Origin: UBA4416 sp964541155
GTDB lineage: Bacteria; Bacteroidota; Bacteroidia; B-17B0; Aurantibacillaceae
Direction of reading: 5' to 3'
DNA: 64,000 bases
Assembly: GCA_964541155.1 (NCBI GenBank)
Contig: CAZIPC010000002.1
Location: 62,001 to 126,000, forward strand
Each line of letters opens with the position of its first letter. Within the stretch, counting starts at the first letter, position 1. This document shows, piece by piece, positions 33,887 to 42,293 of the stretch. Under the pieces are notes generated by a model. That model searched no databases and was not told the DNA's origin. It was given only the letters and a program-made list of their open reading frames with translations. Made by a program: the position numbers and the translations under genes.

Positions 33887-33902
33887 AGTTTACTTTAAAA
33901 TA

Positions 33903-33933
33903 AAAATCCCTCTTGTGTAAGAAGAGGGATTTT
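33903..33933 (-). terminator. Terminator downstream of tonB
   Basis: AAAATCCCTCTT (33903-33914) pairs with AAGAGGGATTTT (33922-33933) around a 7-nt loop. It lies 17 bases after the tonB stop on the minus strand, with the poly-U tract inside the stem's descending arm. Confidence 0.85.
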
Positions 33934-33949
33934 AAATTATAAATTTTTA

Positions 33950-34747
33950 TTATCTTAATTGAAAGTTAATTGGTAAGTTAAAAAATACACTTACAGCTCT
34001 ACCATTTTGTTTTCCTGGCTTCCAGTTTGGCATGGATTTAACAACACGTATTGCTTCTTTATCACATTCTCCACATCCTGGAACTCCTTTTAAAACCTGA
34101 ACATCTGTAATGTTTCCAGTTCCATTAACAACGAATTTTAAAAAGCATTTTCCGCTTAATCCAGCCTCTATGGCAATTTGAGGATAATGCATATTGTTTT
34201 TAATATGCTCCATCATTTTTTGAGGGCCTCCCGGAAATTCTGGCATTTCTTCTACTACAGTAAAGATTTCTGCTTTTTCTTCAATAACTCCATTTCCATT
34301 TCCTTCTGGAACCACAACAGCATCTCCATCTCCTTCTTGAGTAACAGTACTTACATTTGTTTCTGCTAGCTTCTCTTGTGGTGGTGGCGGATCTGTTTCA
34401 ACTGCATCATCTTTAATAACTGGAGGAACAAATTTCACCGTTTCCATTACTGGAGGTGGTGGCGGTGGTGGCGGTGGTGGCGGTTCATTTTTATCTGCTG
34501 GAGGGGGAGTTAAATCTATAGTTGTCATATCTAAAACTGCCTCTTTTGCCGCTTCATCTCCTTTTAATCCTAAAACAAACTTGATACCCATTCCTAAAGC
34601 TAATGCACCAACCATGCATGCTAAAATTAGAGTAACAGTCCAATTGTATCTACGACGTATTTGATACGCTCCGTAGTCTTGGTTGCGCCCCTCAAAAACA
34701 ATATCGTTTCTGGAGTCGTCAACTACACTATTCCAATTTGCTGTCAT
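33950..34747 (-). CDS. tonB: Energy transducer TonB
   Basis: TonB spans the periplasm and passes proton-motive-force energy from ExbB/ExbD to outer membrane receptors. The 265-residue protein has a cytoplasmic start (FEGRNQDYGAYQIRRRY, frequent in Bacteroidota TonBs), one membrane helix (TVTLILACMVGALALGMGIKFVLG), and a Pro-rich periplasmic linker (KNEPPPPPPPPPPPVME, then more PPPP). The C-terminal TonB domain reads EFPGGPQKMMEHIKNNMHYPQIAIEAGLSGKCFLKFVVNGTGNITDVQVLKGVPGCGECDKEAIRVVKSMPNWKPGKQNGRAVSVFFNLPINF. It is the last gene of the exbB-exbD-exbD-tonB operon. Confidence 0.96.
   Translation of the reverse strand: MTANWNSVVDDSRNDIVFEGRNQDYGAYQIRRRYNWTVTLILACMVGALALGMGIKFVLGLKGDEAAKEAVLDMTTIDLTPPPADKNEPPPPPPPPPPPVMETVKFVPPVIKDDAVETDPPPPQEKLAETNVSTVTQEGDGDAVVVPEGNGNGVIEEKAEIFTVVEEMPEFPGGPQKMMEHIKNNMHYPQIAIEAGLSGKCFLKFVVNGTGNITDVQVLKGVPGCGECDKEAIRVVKSMPNWKPGKQNGRAVSVFFNLPINFQLR
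34452..34485. repeat. Low-complexity GGTGGC repeat encoding the TonB poly-proline linker
   Basis: The plus strand reads repeated GGTGGTGGC units; on the minus strand these are CCA/CCG codons giving about eleven consecutive prolines in TonB. It is coding, not a separate element, but it is prone to length change by slippage. Confidence 0.6.
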
Positions 34748-34749
34748 AT

Positions 34750-35391
34750 TTATTTAATTTTTTCTTGTAATAATGCGTATTCTGTAGCCATCATTTCAAC
34801 TCCTAAAACTCGTTTTCCTACATTACAAATTTTTAATTCATCTAACATATCAATTGCGTTTCTATATGTCGCTTGATCATCTGTCTTAATTAACACTGTA
34901 ATCGCTCTAGGATCTGCGGTAGCTTCAACAGCCATGCGTTTAAAAGTTGTGTCAGCCAACTGTTTGGTTTTATTTTTTTCAGTAAGGCTTTTTATTTCTT
35001 CTACTGCCCACTTATTTTGTTCCATCAATAAAGCATGTAATCCCTCAGAACTAAAATTTGTTTCTTTTAATTCTGTAGCTGGTTTACCATCTTTATTTCC
35101 GGCAACATTAAACTGTCCAACGTAATAAAAAATACGATCGTCTTTGGTTAATAAAAAAGTAACCCCGTTTTTAACTTCTGGTGGTGGTGGGCTACCTGGA
35201 GGTGGTTCTGCTGGTAAGCTTAACTCCATACTTTTTGGTTTACTAAAGGTTGATGTTAAAACGAAAAACGTTAATAACAAGAACGCTAAATCTACCATTG
35301 GAGTCATATCCACACGGGTACTCTGTTTCTTGGCGCGTTTTTTACCGCCTTTACCATGCCCGCCGCCGCCGCTTTCTGCTATTTCTGCCAT
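34750..35391 (-). CDS. exbD: Biopolymer transport protein ExbD (second copy)
   Basis: ExbD is the membrane partner of ExbB in the TonB energising complex. The 213-residue protein starts with a Gly/Lys-rich cytoplasmic tail. It then has the hallmark RVDMTPMVDLAFLLLTFFVLTST helix, whose Asp (in VDLAFLL) is the proton-carrying residue. The periplasmic part has an unusual Pro-rich segment (PAEPPPGSPPPPEVKNG) and ends with the ExbD fold (DPRAITVLIKTDDQATYRNAIDMLDELKICNVGKRV). It is the second of two tandem exbD genes; the pair is diverged, with the same helix core. It precedes tonB by 2 bases. Confidence 0.94.
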   Translation of the reverse strand: MAEIAESGGGGHGKGGKKRAKKQSTRVDMTPMVDLAFLLLTFFVLTSTFSKPKSMELSLPAEPPPGSPPPPEVKNGVTFLLTKDDRIFYYVGQFNVAGNKDGKPATELKETNFSSEGLHALLMEQNKWAVEEIKSLTEKNKTKQLADTTFKRMAVEATADPRAITVLIKTDDQATYRNAIDMLDELKICNVGKRVLGVEMMATEYALLQEKIK

Positions 35392-35414
35392 GTTAAATTA
35401 GTTTTTAATTAATA

Positions 35415-36098
35415 TTATTTCTTTGGTTCAGTTGCTGGAACTGACGACCCGCCTTCCATTGATGTAATCAAATTGAAGGTATAAATTTTCATATCTGTAA
35501 AAGTTTTAAATACATCTTTTACGTAAATATATTTTGCCTTCCCATCTGCTTTAATAGCATAACGAGGCTTTTCTCCTTTAAACTCTTGGCCTGTTTCTTC
35601 GGCTTTTTCTCTATTTCTGGTATAAATAACATTCAATTCTGTAGCAGAAATTTGAATCCAATCTCTTAATTGGTTATTTAATGAATCTAAGGGAACTCCT
35701 TTTTGAGGCTGAAACTTTAATCTCTCTGCTTCTGTAGCGTCAAGGTATCTTGGTAAATCTTTTATCTCAACGCCAAAACTAGACAAACCACCAAATTTTT
35801 TAATTTGATCGGCATTAAATTTAACGCCATACTTTTCACTCATTTTAGCTAAAGTATTTGTTCTAGCTTCGCCATTTCCTACTCCAAAAAAAGCTCTACC
35901 GATATTATCAACCGTAATTAATACAGTGTTTTCGGGTAAAGTTTTATCAGATACAGATGATGGTGGATCCACAATCACCGGTTCTGCCATTCGAAATGAA
36001 GCAGTTAACATAAAAAATGTAACCAATAAAAACGCTAAATCCACCATGGGAGTCATATCTATACTCGGTGCATGTGCTGCTGGTTTTATTTTTGGCAT
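35415..36098 (-). CDS. exbD: Biopolymer transport protein ExbD (first copy)
   Basis: The 227-residue ExbD-family protein starts MPKIKPAAHAPSIDMTPMVDLAFLLVTFFMLTASF, containing the proton-carrying Asp in the same position as its neighbour. The periplasmic region is larger than that of the second copy and has the pattern VNIGRAFFGVGNGEAR... and SATELNVIYTRNREKAEE. It ends KYIYVKDVFKTFTDMKIYTFNLITSMEGGSS. It lies 68 bases after exbB. Two ExbDs of different size in one operon suggest a heteromeric complex. Confidence 0.92.
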   Translation of the reverse strand: MPKIKPAAHAPSIDMTPMVDLAFLLVTFFMLTASFRMAEPVIVDPPSSVSDKTLPENTVLITVDNIGRAFFGVGNGEARTNTLAKMSEKYGVKFNADQIKKFGGLSSFGVEIKDLPRYLDATEAERLKFQPQKGVPLDSLNNQLRDWIQISATELNVIYTRNREKAEETGQEFKGEKPRYAIKADGKAKYIYVKDVFKTFTDMKIYTFNLITSMEGGSSVPATEPKK

Positions 36099-36166
36099 GA
36101 CTTCTTTTTTAGTTACTATTAATAGATGAATTTTAGTTTAGCTTTATTATGCGAAAACTAAAAAAA

Positions 36167-36970
36167 TTATTTTCCTGAAGTTTGAAATTCTTGGATAATT
36201 GAAAACCCAGCTTCATCCATTGCATAAGTAATTTGATCTACACGATTTGAGAAAAAGTTGTAGAAAATAATAGCTAATGCAGAAGATAGGATACCTACTA
36301 ATGTATTTACTAAGGCCTCAGAAATACCTGTTGCTAAAGCTGCTGTATCAGGAGTTCCTGCTGCTGCTAACGCACCAAACGCACGAATCATCCCTACAAC
36401 TGTTCCAATTAAACCAACTAATGTACCAATAGATGCACATGTAGAAATAACACTTAAGTTTTTAGATAACATTGGTAATTCTAATGCAGTTGCTTCTTCT
36501 AATGCTTTAGAGATTGCCGCTACCTTTGATTCTTTGTCCATTGTATTATCATTTTGAACAAATTGATATTTTGCTAGTCCTTCACGAACAACGTTTCCTA
36601 AAGATCCTTTTTGTTTATCGCATGCTTCAATAGCAGCATCAAAATCTTTAGCCGCAATTAATTCTTTAATATTAGCAACAAACTTATCTGTGTTTCCTGC
36701 ACCATTTGCTTTTTGAATTGTAATTAAACGTTCAAAGAAAAAACATAATACTGTAAAAAATACTCCTAATAAAATTGGCACTATAAATCCGCCTTTATAC
36801 ATAATTCCAAAGAAATTGTGTGGATGTCCTTTTTCTGGTCCCTCTGCATCAAAATTAGCAGCATCTCCTAGTACAAATTTATATACTACGATACCGATTA
36901 CTAAACAGATAACGATGGCAATTGCTGATACGATTAATGGAAAACCGCCTGATGTTTTTTTGTTACTCAT
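36167..36970 (-). CDS. exbB: ExbB/MotA/TolQ proton channel family protein
   Basis: ExbB forms the pentameric channel that drives TonB. The 267-residue protein has a first helix (FPLIVSAIAIVICLVIGIVVYKFVLG), a second (GGFIVPILLGVFFTVLCFFFERLI), a cytoplasmic region with the ELPMLSKNLSVISTCASIGTLVGLIGTVVGMIRAF core, and the last helix (ISEALVNTLVGILSSALAIIFYNFF). It is the first gene of the operon and has a good promoter upstream. Length and order match Bacteroidota ExbB. Confidence 0.94.
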   Translation of the reverse strand: MSNKKTSGGFPLIVSAIAIVICLVIGIVVYKFVLGDAANFDAEGPEKGHPHNFFGIMYKGGFIVPILLGVFFTVLCFFFERLITIQKANGAGNTDKFVANIKELIAAKDFDAAIEACDKQKGSLGNVVREGLAKYQFVQNDNTMDKESKVAAISKALEEATALELPMLSKNLSVISTCASIGTLVGLIGTVVGMIRAFGALAAAGTPDTAALATGISEALVNTLVGILSSALAIIFYNFFSNRVDQITYAMDEAGFSIIQEFQTSGK

Positions 36971-37013
36971 AATTGTTGTTTTTTTAGTTAGTTTCTAGTT
37001 TTTAGAATGACGC

Positions 37014-37044
37014 CAAACATAATAAAAAGGTTTTTAAATAACAA
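37014..37044 (-). promoter_or_regulatory. Promoter of the exbB-exbD-exbD-tonB operon
   Basis: On the minus strand TTG (plus-strand CAA at 37042-37044) is followed 20 bases later by TATGTTTG (37014-37021). Both match the Bacteroidota boxes. The start codon of exbB lies 43 bases downstream. The rest of the 252-base gap 36971-37222 shows only AT-rich sequence apart from this and the terminator below. Confidence 0.75.
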
Positions 37045-37181
37045 TATTCTAATGCTATCTTTTTGTTAATGTTGAAGCTGGTTTATTTTGTTTTAAAGCG
37101 TTTTACTGTTGCAAATATTAGAAGTTTTTAATAATTAATTTTTATAGGTTTGTAACTGGTTGATTTTAGGCAACAACTGGC

Positions 37182-37208
37182 AAAAAAATTAGCAATATGG
37201 CGTGCTAA
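37182..37208 (-). terminator. Probable terminator of the PorE-PorP-type B cargo operon
   Basis: On the minus strand TTAGCA (37203-37208) and TGCTAA (37189-37194) form a 6-bp stem with an 8-nt loop. It is followed by T7 (plus-strand A7 at 37182-37188). The stem is short but placed 15 bases past the stop. Confidence 0.6.
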
Positions 37209-37222
37209 ATTTTTTAGGCGAT

Positions 37223-39187
37223 TTACTTTATATAACTAATTGCTATGATCTGTATTTTTCTTTCGGCGGCGGCAAACGGACTATATATTGAGTTTTTAAG
37301 GTCTTTAACATCATCGCTTGCTTTACTAATTGGCAGTTCTCCAATATCTTCATTAAAAAATTCTATTTTCCCTTCTAATGAATTTGAATTATTAAAATAC
37401 TTTGTAAAAACACCATTATTATATTCTGTGAAATAATTTTTTAAACTGCTTATACGGCGTTTTGCTAAATTAATATTGTAATCAGTACTTGCCAAAGGGC
37501 TACAATAACCTTTCATAGTGATTTTAACTTTTTCTCCTCTTAGCAAAACCTGCTCTAATAGTATAGCAAACTTTTCTAAATCTTGCATTCCGGTCTCAAC
37601 ACTATCTTCAAAAAAATTTTCTATTCGATTTATGGCAATATCTTTTTGTTCTTTTTCTAATTTTTTTGAATACTCTGAAAGGTATTTTGGTTTTAATAAA
37701 AGGTACTCGTTATAAGCTTTTGAGTAATTTTTTTGTGTGGTAATAGCCTTTGTTTTTGGTTCAGGCTCATCGTTATGAAAATAAAGTGTTAAAGGCACTA
37801 ATACTTTCATTTGATTAATTAATAACTCTGTTGTATCTAATGGTTTAATCGGCTCTGTTAAAGGCTGAATCGGAAAACTATAAATATCGTTACAACAATT
37901 TGGTTTGTCTTCAAAAAAAGACCCAGCTCTGTTTGACGAAATATATGCTTTATTCTTCTGTGAATTAACCGAATAATAAACATCATTATAACTGCTATTA
38001 ATTGGGAAGCCTATATTTTGTGGTGCTGTAAATCCATTATTTTTATATTCTGAGAAAAAAATATCAAAATTGCCTAATCCTTTGTGCCAAGTACTACTAA
38101 AATATAATGTGTTGTTTTCTTTTACAAACCAAGGGGTTATCTCGTCTTCTGTAGAATTAATGTTTTTTCCAGCATTTATAGGGTCTTCAAAACTACCGTC
38201 TGGTTTTATATAAGAAAACCAAATATCCATAGCGCCTTCTCCTTTTTCTCTATCGCTAGAAAAAAACAAAACAGGCCTGTTGTTTATTTCAGAAAAACAT
38301 GGTTGTGTTGTATTGCGTCCTTTTATATTAATTGGCTCTGAAAGTCTTTTAAATTCCATCCAATGTCCATTTATGAATTCTGCTGCATAAATTTCACATT
38401 GATATTGACTAGCGTTTAATGTTCCGCAACGAGAAATAAATACTTTTGTGAAATCTGAATTAAAGCTTGTGTTTGCATTATGAATTCCTAATTTATTAAA
38501 AATAGAATCTAGCTCTTGTGCTTTTAAAAAGGTATTATCTTTGTTTATATTTTTTTTTGCTATATACAATTTATTAAAATTTATTCCTAGAGTGTCTTTC
38601 ACTAACCCGTTTCGTAAAGACGAAAAATACAACACACTATCTGTCTCAAATGGAGCATACTCACTTACTTTACTATTTATGGCGCTATCTAGATGAAAAA
38701 TAGTAATGTCTGTTTTGTTTTTTATTAATATTTGTGCCACATCGCACGCTTCAACTTCTTGTTTTGCTTTTAAAACAAATTTTTGAGTTATAAGATTTTT
38801 AGTATTGCGCTGTTTTTTATAATATTTATCAAAGTATTTTTTTGCTTCTTTATATTTGCCTTCGTTTTTTAATAGTGTTGCAATATAAAATGGAACATCC
38901 TTGTGGTTTTTTCCATTATCTTTTTTATATACTTTTAAATACCAATGTAATGCTAAAGCGTTATCATAATTTAAACGGCAGGCATCAGCATACATCAACT
39001 GATAATCTGCGTTAGACGAATCTATTAAAATAATTTGATTGTAATACTGTGCGGCAGACGAATAGTCTTTGTTTTCAATTGCTTGTGCTCCTTGTTTTAA
39101 AAACTGTTTTATTGATTGAGAGGGAGATGTTAAATGCATAACTACCAAAAAAACAAAAATTAAATTATGTATCCATGTTATTTTCAT
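37223..39187 (-). CDS. PorE-like OmpA family protein with TPR and WD40/PD40-like repeats
   Basis: A 654-residue envelope protein. I start it at the ATG (39187) directly after the upstream TAA, because that opens a clear signal peptide (MKITWIHNLIFVFLVVMHLTSPSQS). N-terminal TPRs (IENKDYSSAAQYYNQIILIDSS; YLKVYKKD) are followed by a beta-propeller of PD40 repeats (APFETDSVLYFSSLRNG, RPVLFFSSDREKGEGAMDIWFS, NTLYFSSTWHKGLGNFDIFFSEY). The C-terminal OmpA-like peptidoglycan-binding domain reads KITMKGYCSPLASTDYNINLAKRRISSLKNYF. This is the architecture of PorE, which anchors the T9SS machinery to peptidoglycan. It is third in the operon with PorP and a type B cargo. Confidence 0.88.
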   Translation of the reverse strand: MKITWIHNLIFVFLVVMHLTSPSQSIKQFLKQGAQAIENKDYSSAAQYYNQIILIDSSNADYQLMYADACRLNYDNALALHWYLKVYKKDNGKNHKDVPFYIATLLKNEGKYKEAKKYFDKYYKKQRNTKNLITQKFVLKAKQEVEACDVAQILIKNKTDITIFHLDSAINSKVSEYAPFETDSVLYFSSLRNGLVKDTLGINFNKLYIAKKNINKDNTFLKAQELDSIFNKLGIHNANTSFNSDFTKVFISRCGTLNASQYQCEIYAAEFINGHWMEFKRLSEPINIKGRNTTQPCFSEINNRPVLFFSSDREKGEGAMDIWFSYIKPDGSFEDPINAGKNINSTEDEITPWFVKENNTLYFSSTWHKGLGNFDIFFSEYKNNGFTAPQNIGFPINSSYNDVYYSVNSQKNKAYISSNRAGSFFEDKPNCCNDIYSFPIQPLTEPIKPLDTTELLINQMKVLVPLTLYFHNDEPEPKTKAITTQKNYSKAYNEYLLLKPKYLSEYSKKLEKEQKDIAINRIENFFEDSVETGMQDLEKFAILLEQVLLRGEKVKITMKGYCSPLASTDYNINLAKRRISSLKNYFTEYNNGVFTKYFNNSNSLEGKIEFFNEDIGELPISKASDDVKDLKNSIYSPFAAAERKIQIIAISYIK

Positions 39188-39188
39188 A

Positions 39189-40214
39189 TTACATATATAT
39201 AGGGCAAACCCTTGTTTTAGGCACAAACGGAATTATTTTTTTAAAGATATATGTTAAATAAATTTCAAATGCGCCTTGTTTATTGGTTGCAGCCATAAAT
39301 TTACTAGTGTTTATATCATAACAAGCCCCAATGTTTAATGTTTTTATTTGATAAAATAATCGCAGGATTACAGCGTCTTTTGCTCTATAATTTAATCCAA
39401 ATCCAATTTGTTGTTGATTGCTTTCGTTTAAATGAATTTTTAATAATCCACTAGGTATATATTCATTAAACTTTCCTTGATGCTGCTGCAAACACTCAAA
39501 AACAAAATCCATAGATTTAGAAATAGGATATTGAAATGATAGGTAATTATAAAATTTAGTGTCTAATCTAATTGTCGTGTTATTTTGAAAAGTAATCCGC
39601 GGAGAATTAAAATGACTTACCGAAAATCCGTATTGTAAGTATGCTCTTTGTTTTATAATATATTTAAATAAACTACCCAAAGATATGTCTAAATAATATG
39701 CAGAATTACTAGCAAAACTTTCGCCTGTATTTAAAGATGGGTTATAATGCAATCCGTCGTATTGATTGTCAAATGTCATTTTATTATAATTAAATGTTAT
39801 GTTAGAAAAACCGATGTTTGCTCCTCCACTAAACACTAGTGTAGAGTCTTTATTTATTTTATGAATATATGAAGCCGATGCATAACATTGATTTATATTA
39901 TAATTTGCATCACCAGATTTATCATTATTAAATAATATTCCAAGCCCTATTTGATGTGTTTTTTTTGTTGTATACTTTGTATCACCAAAAAACGAAAACG
40001 TAGAATAAGATACAGGAACAGATTGCCATTGGCTACGATAAATTGCCCCCGTTCTATAATCACCATCAAAAAATCCTGTAAAAGCGGGATTTGTGTTTAA
40101 TAACGAACCGTTATATTGAGAAAAATGTATGTCTTGACTTTTTAAAATAAAGACATGTAAAAACACTAACAGCGTAAAAAAAAATCTTAAATTATATGCT
40201 AAACAAAAACCCAC
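39189..40214 (-). CDS. PorP/SprF family type IX secretion membrane protein
   Basis: A 341-residue outer membrane barrel. After the signal peptide (MGFCLAYNLRFFFTLLVFLHVFILKSQ) comes the family start QDIHFSQYNGSLLNTNPAFTGFFDGDYRTGAIYRSQWQSV. The repeated beta strands include GLGILFNNDKSGD and QQIGFGLNYRAKDAVILRLFYQIKTLNIGACYDIN. The start codon is GTG (40212-40214) and overlaps the TAG stop of the upstream cargo gene by one base, so translation is probably coupled. PorP/SprF proteins act with type B cargo in secretion and adhesin attachment. The cargo gene is directly upstream. Confidence 0.92.
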   Translation of the reverse strand: MGFCLAYNLRFFFTLLVFLHVFILKSQDIHFSQYNGSLLNTNPAFTGFFDGDYRTGAIYRSQWQSVPVSYSTFSFFGDTKYTTKKTHQIGLGILFNNDKSGDANYNINQCYASASYIHKINKDSTLVFSGGANIGFSNITFNYNKMTFDNQYDGLHYNPSLNTGESFASNSAYYLDISLGSLFKYIIKQRAYLQYGFSVSHFNSPRITFQNNTTIRLDTKFYNYLSFQYPISKSMDFVFECLQQHQGKFNEYIPSGLLKIHLNESNQQQIGFGLNYRAKDAVILRLFYQIKTLNIGACYDINTSKFMAATNKQGAFEIYLTYIFKKIIPFVPKTRVCPIYM

Positions 40215-41935
40215 TATCTAATTAATGTAACATTTCCTTTTTTAATAATTTCTTCTCCTTGCTCACTACATCTTGCTTTCATATAATACCCAAACACTCC
40301 TGGATCAGCCAATCTACCATTAAAAACACCATCCCAGCCTTGTGATACATCTTCTGTAGAGTATACTAATTGTCCCCATCTATTATAAACCGCTAAATAA
40401 AAAACTGAAAACTGAGGGCCTCTGATTTTAAAAATATCATTAAATCCATCATTATTAGGAGTAAATGTATTAGGTATATAAATTTCTGGTTTTGAAATAA
40501 TGCTTATTGTTTGTGCGTTTATTGTATCCGAACAATTTATCGAATTAGGAATTTGTGCTACTAATGTTACCTGAAAATTTCCTGCTGTTGTATAATTATG
40601 ATTTGGGTTTTGAATTGTTGCCACACCTCCATCTCCAAAAAACCAACTCCATGTTGTGTTTGTTCCTGTTGGACTTTGAACTAATCCCGAAAAATTAACT
40701 AAGTTTTCGGAACAAGCCACAGGGGTATAAGTAAATGAAGCGTCAAAAGAATCACTTATAGAAACAGTAGTAGTAATCGTGTCATTACATAAAGGTTTAT
40801 TGCTTACAAAAGCTACCATTGTAACAGAATATGTTCCTGTTGCTGGATATTGATACGTTGGATTTACAACATGAGACGTATCAGCTAATGTTGTTGGATC
40901 TCCAAAATACCAATTAAATCCTAATCCCGAACTACCTGTGCTGTTATTTGAAAACGAAGCGCTAGTTGTACCACAAATAGCTTGAGGAACTTGAGCAGCA
41001 GCAACAACCACTTGAGGACAAGGTTTTACTATTAGTTGAAAATCTCGTTTTGTTTCACTTAGAAATACACCATTACGATATTCTTTAACCTTTATTCCTA
41101 TCACAAAATATCCTTGTAAATTTGGTGTTGCAGTTACTAAACCGTTAGTTGAATTAATTTGCATTGGAATTCCCCCAAGCATATTGTTTGTTGAATATGG
41201 AGGATTCCATATAATGGTTGAAAAAGGAGGGCTTACAGGTGCGGTTGGGCAAACAGGCGTTGTGTTTGGACAAGTTGTTGCTTGTGGAACAAAATTACCA
41301 ACCACAGGACAAGATGGGGTTAGTCCCTCATAAGGCATAAACAATTCATACACTAAAGAATCTCCATCATAATCAATAGCAGAATTATCAAATACCCAAG
41401 GTTTATTTACACAAATAAATGGCGGTGGCCAAAAATTTATCACCGGATTACTATTGGTTGTTGCTACCTCTGGACCCGGTATAGATGCATAATAGGTTGC
41501 TCCCACACAAGCAGGATTAATAATATTTAATATGTTTTGATTTCTGCAACAGCGTTGATAAGATATTTGATAACCGCCTAATAGCGGTGGCAAATTAATT
41601 GTATCAATATAAGTGGTTACTTCATAACAAAAATCTAATGGAGGAATGGTGCAAGGATCATTTATTGTAGGTTGAAGAGTGTCTAATCCTCTAAAGGTCA
41701 TTTGTAACGTTTGCAACAGTTGATTACTACTGTTAAAAATCCCCACACTTGCCGGATTGTCAAAAGGAGGAATTCCCACATAACAATCTCTATATACCGT
41801 TAAGCGTATTTCGTAATTATTAAAACCTAAATTCTTATAATTTAACTCTCCTCCAACAATATGGGTTGCCCTTACCTTATAAAAAGTTAAAAAACAACAA
41901 AGTGTGAATAAAATTAATAATTGGTTTTTACGCAT
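40214..41935 (-). CDS. T9SS type B cargo protein with PKD domains
   Basis: A 573-residue secreted protein. It begins with a signal peptide (MRKNQLLILFTLCCFLTFYKVRA) and then THIVGGELNYKNLG, a start common in this Bacteroidota family. The middle contains two PKD-like domains (FNWYFGDPTTLADTSHVVNPTYQYPATGTYSVTMVA and TWSWFFGDGGVATIQNPNHNYTTAGNFQVTLVA). The end is a gliding-motility C-terminal (type B) sorting domain (YIPNTFTPNNDGFNDIFKIRGPQFSVFYLAVYNRWGQLVYSTEDVSQGWDGVFNGR). Export by T9SS to the surface is expected. It is first in an operon with PorP and PorE homologues, a recurring set. The passenger's ligand is unknown. Confidence 0.92.
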   Translation of the reverse strand: MRKNQLLILFTLCCFLTFYKVRATHIVGGELNYKNLGFNNYEIRLTVYRDCYVGIPPFDNPASVGIFNSSNQLLQTLQMTFRGLDTLQPTINDPCTIPPLDFCYEVTTYIDTINLPPLLGGYQISYQRCCRNQNILNIINPACVGATYYASIPGPEVATTNSNPVINFWPPPFICVNKPWVFDNSAIDYDGDSLVYELFMPYEGLTPSCPVVGNFVPQATTCPNTTPVCPTAPVSPPFSTIIWNPPYSTNNMLGGIPMQINSTNGLVTATPNLQGYFVIGIKVKEYRNGVFLSETKRDFQLIVKPCPQVVVAAAQVPQAICGTTSASFSNNSTGSSGLGFNWYFGDPTTLADTSHVVNPTYQYPATGTYSVTMVAFVSNKPLCNDTITTTVSISDSFDASFTYTPVACSENLVNFSGLVQSPTGTNTTWSWFFGDGGVATIQNPNHNYTTAGNFQVTLVAQIPNSINCSDTINAQTISIISKPEIYIPNTFTPNNDGFNDIFKIRGPQFSVFYLAVYNRWGQLVYSTEDVSQGWDGVFNGRLADPGVFGYYMKARCSEQGEEIIKKGNVTLIR

Positions 41936-41971
41936 GCTCTTATTTTAAAAGACTCACTAAGCTAAATAAAA

Positions 41972-41997
41972 AAACCCTGATTAAAAAATCAGGGTTT
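41972..41997 (-). terminator. Terminator of the DUF6341-like gene
   Basis: AAACCCTGA (41972-41980) pairs with TCAGGGTTT (41989-41997) around an 8-nt loop, 24 bases after the stop of the small minus-strand gene. In the minus direction the U tract follows from the A-run at 41965-41974. Confidence 0.85.
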
Positions 41998-42020
41998 CAT
42001 TCTGTCTTATAAATTTAAGA

Positions 42021-42221
42021 TTATCTTAAGGTTCCGTTTTTATCAGCTTCTTTGTTTTGTTTTAAAATTTGACGTACTTGATAGCCAAGTAAAAATGCTA
42101 TAATGCTCCATAAAATAATGTTTGGACCGTGTCCTAAAACATCCATTCCCTTAAAAACAGTTTTAGAGAAATCTCCTATACCATAAAAAACATCTGTCAT
42201 TGTAATCATTAAAGAAGCCAT
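42021..42221 (-). CDS. Small membrane protein, DUF6341-like (66 aa)
   Basis: A 66-residue protein with one clear hydrophobic helix (NIILWSIIAFLLGYQVRQIL) and an amphipathic first half (MTDVFYGIGDFSKTVFKGMDVLGHGP), with a charged tail (KQNKEADKNGTLR). It matches, from memory, the DUF6341 family that sits beside the DUF6427 gene in many Flavobacteriales; here the neighbour is indeed the DUF6427-like gene, divergently placed. Function unknown. Alternative in-frame ATGs lie 5 and 8 codons in. Confidence 0.7.
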   Translation of the reverse strand: MASLMITMTDVFYGIGDFSKTVFKGMDVLGHGPNIILWSIIAFLLGYQVRQILKQNKEADKNGTLR

Positions 42222-42251
42222 ATTAATGTAATTTTAATTAAGTTTACGGCA

Positions 42252-42259
42252 CAAAAATA
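42252..42259 (-). promoter_or_regulatory. -7 promoter box of the DUF6341-like gene
   Basis: On the minus strand TATTTTTG (plus CAAAAATA) matches TAnnTTTG, 30 bases upstream of the start. No -33 TTG is seen at the normal spacing. Confidence 0.45.
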
Positions 42260-42293
42260 GAATTTTTTCTTTAAAAAAACGATTTTTTTTAAA

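Noticed and set aside
34452..34485. A possible tandem repeat or CRISPR-like element
   Set aside because: It is the codon-level repeat of the TonB poly-proline linker, with no spacer structure.
36971..37222. A small RNA or hidden gene in the longest gap (252 bases)
   Set aside because: Besides the exbB promoter and a short terminator it is AT-rich with no structured RNA signature or open frame with a plausible start.
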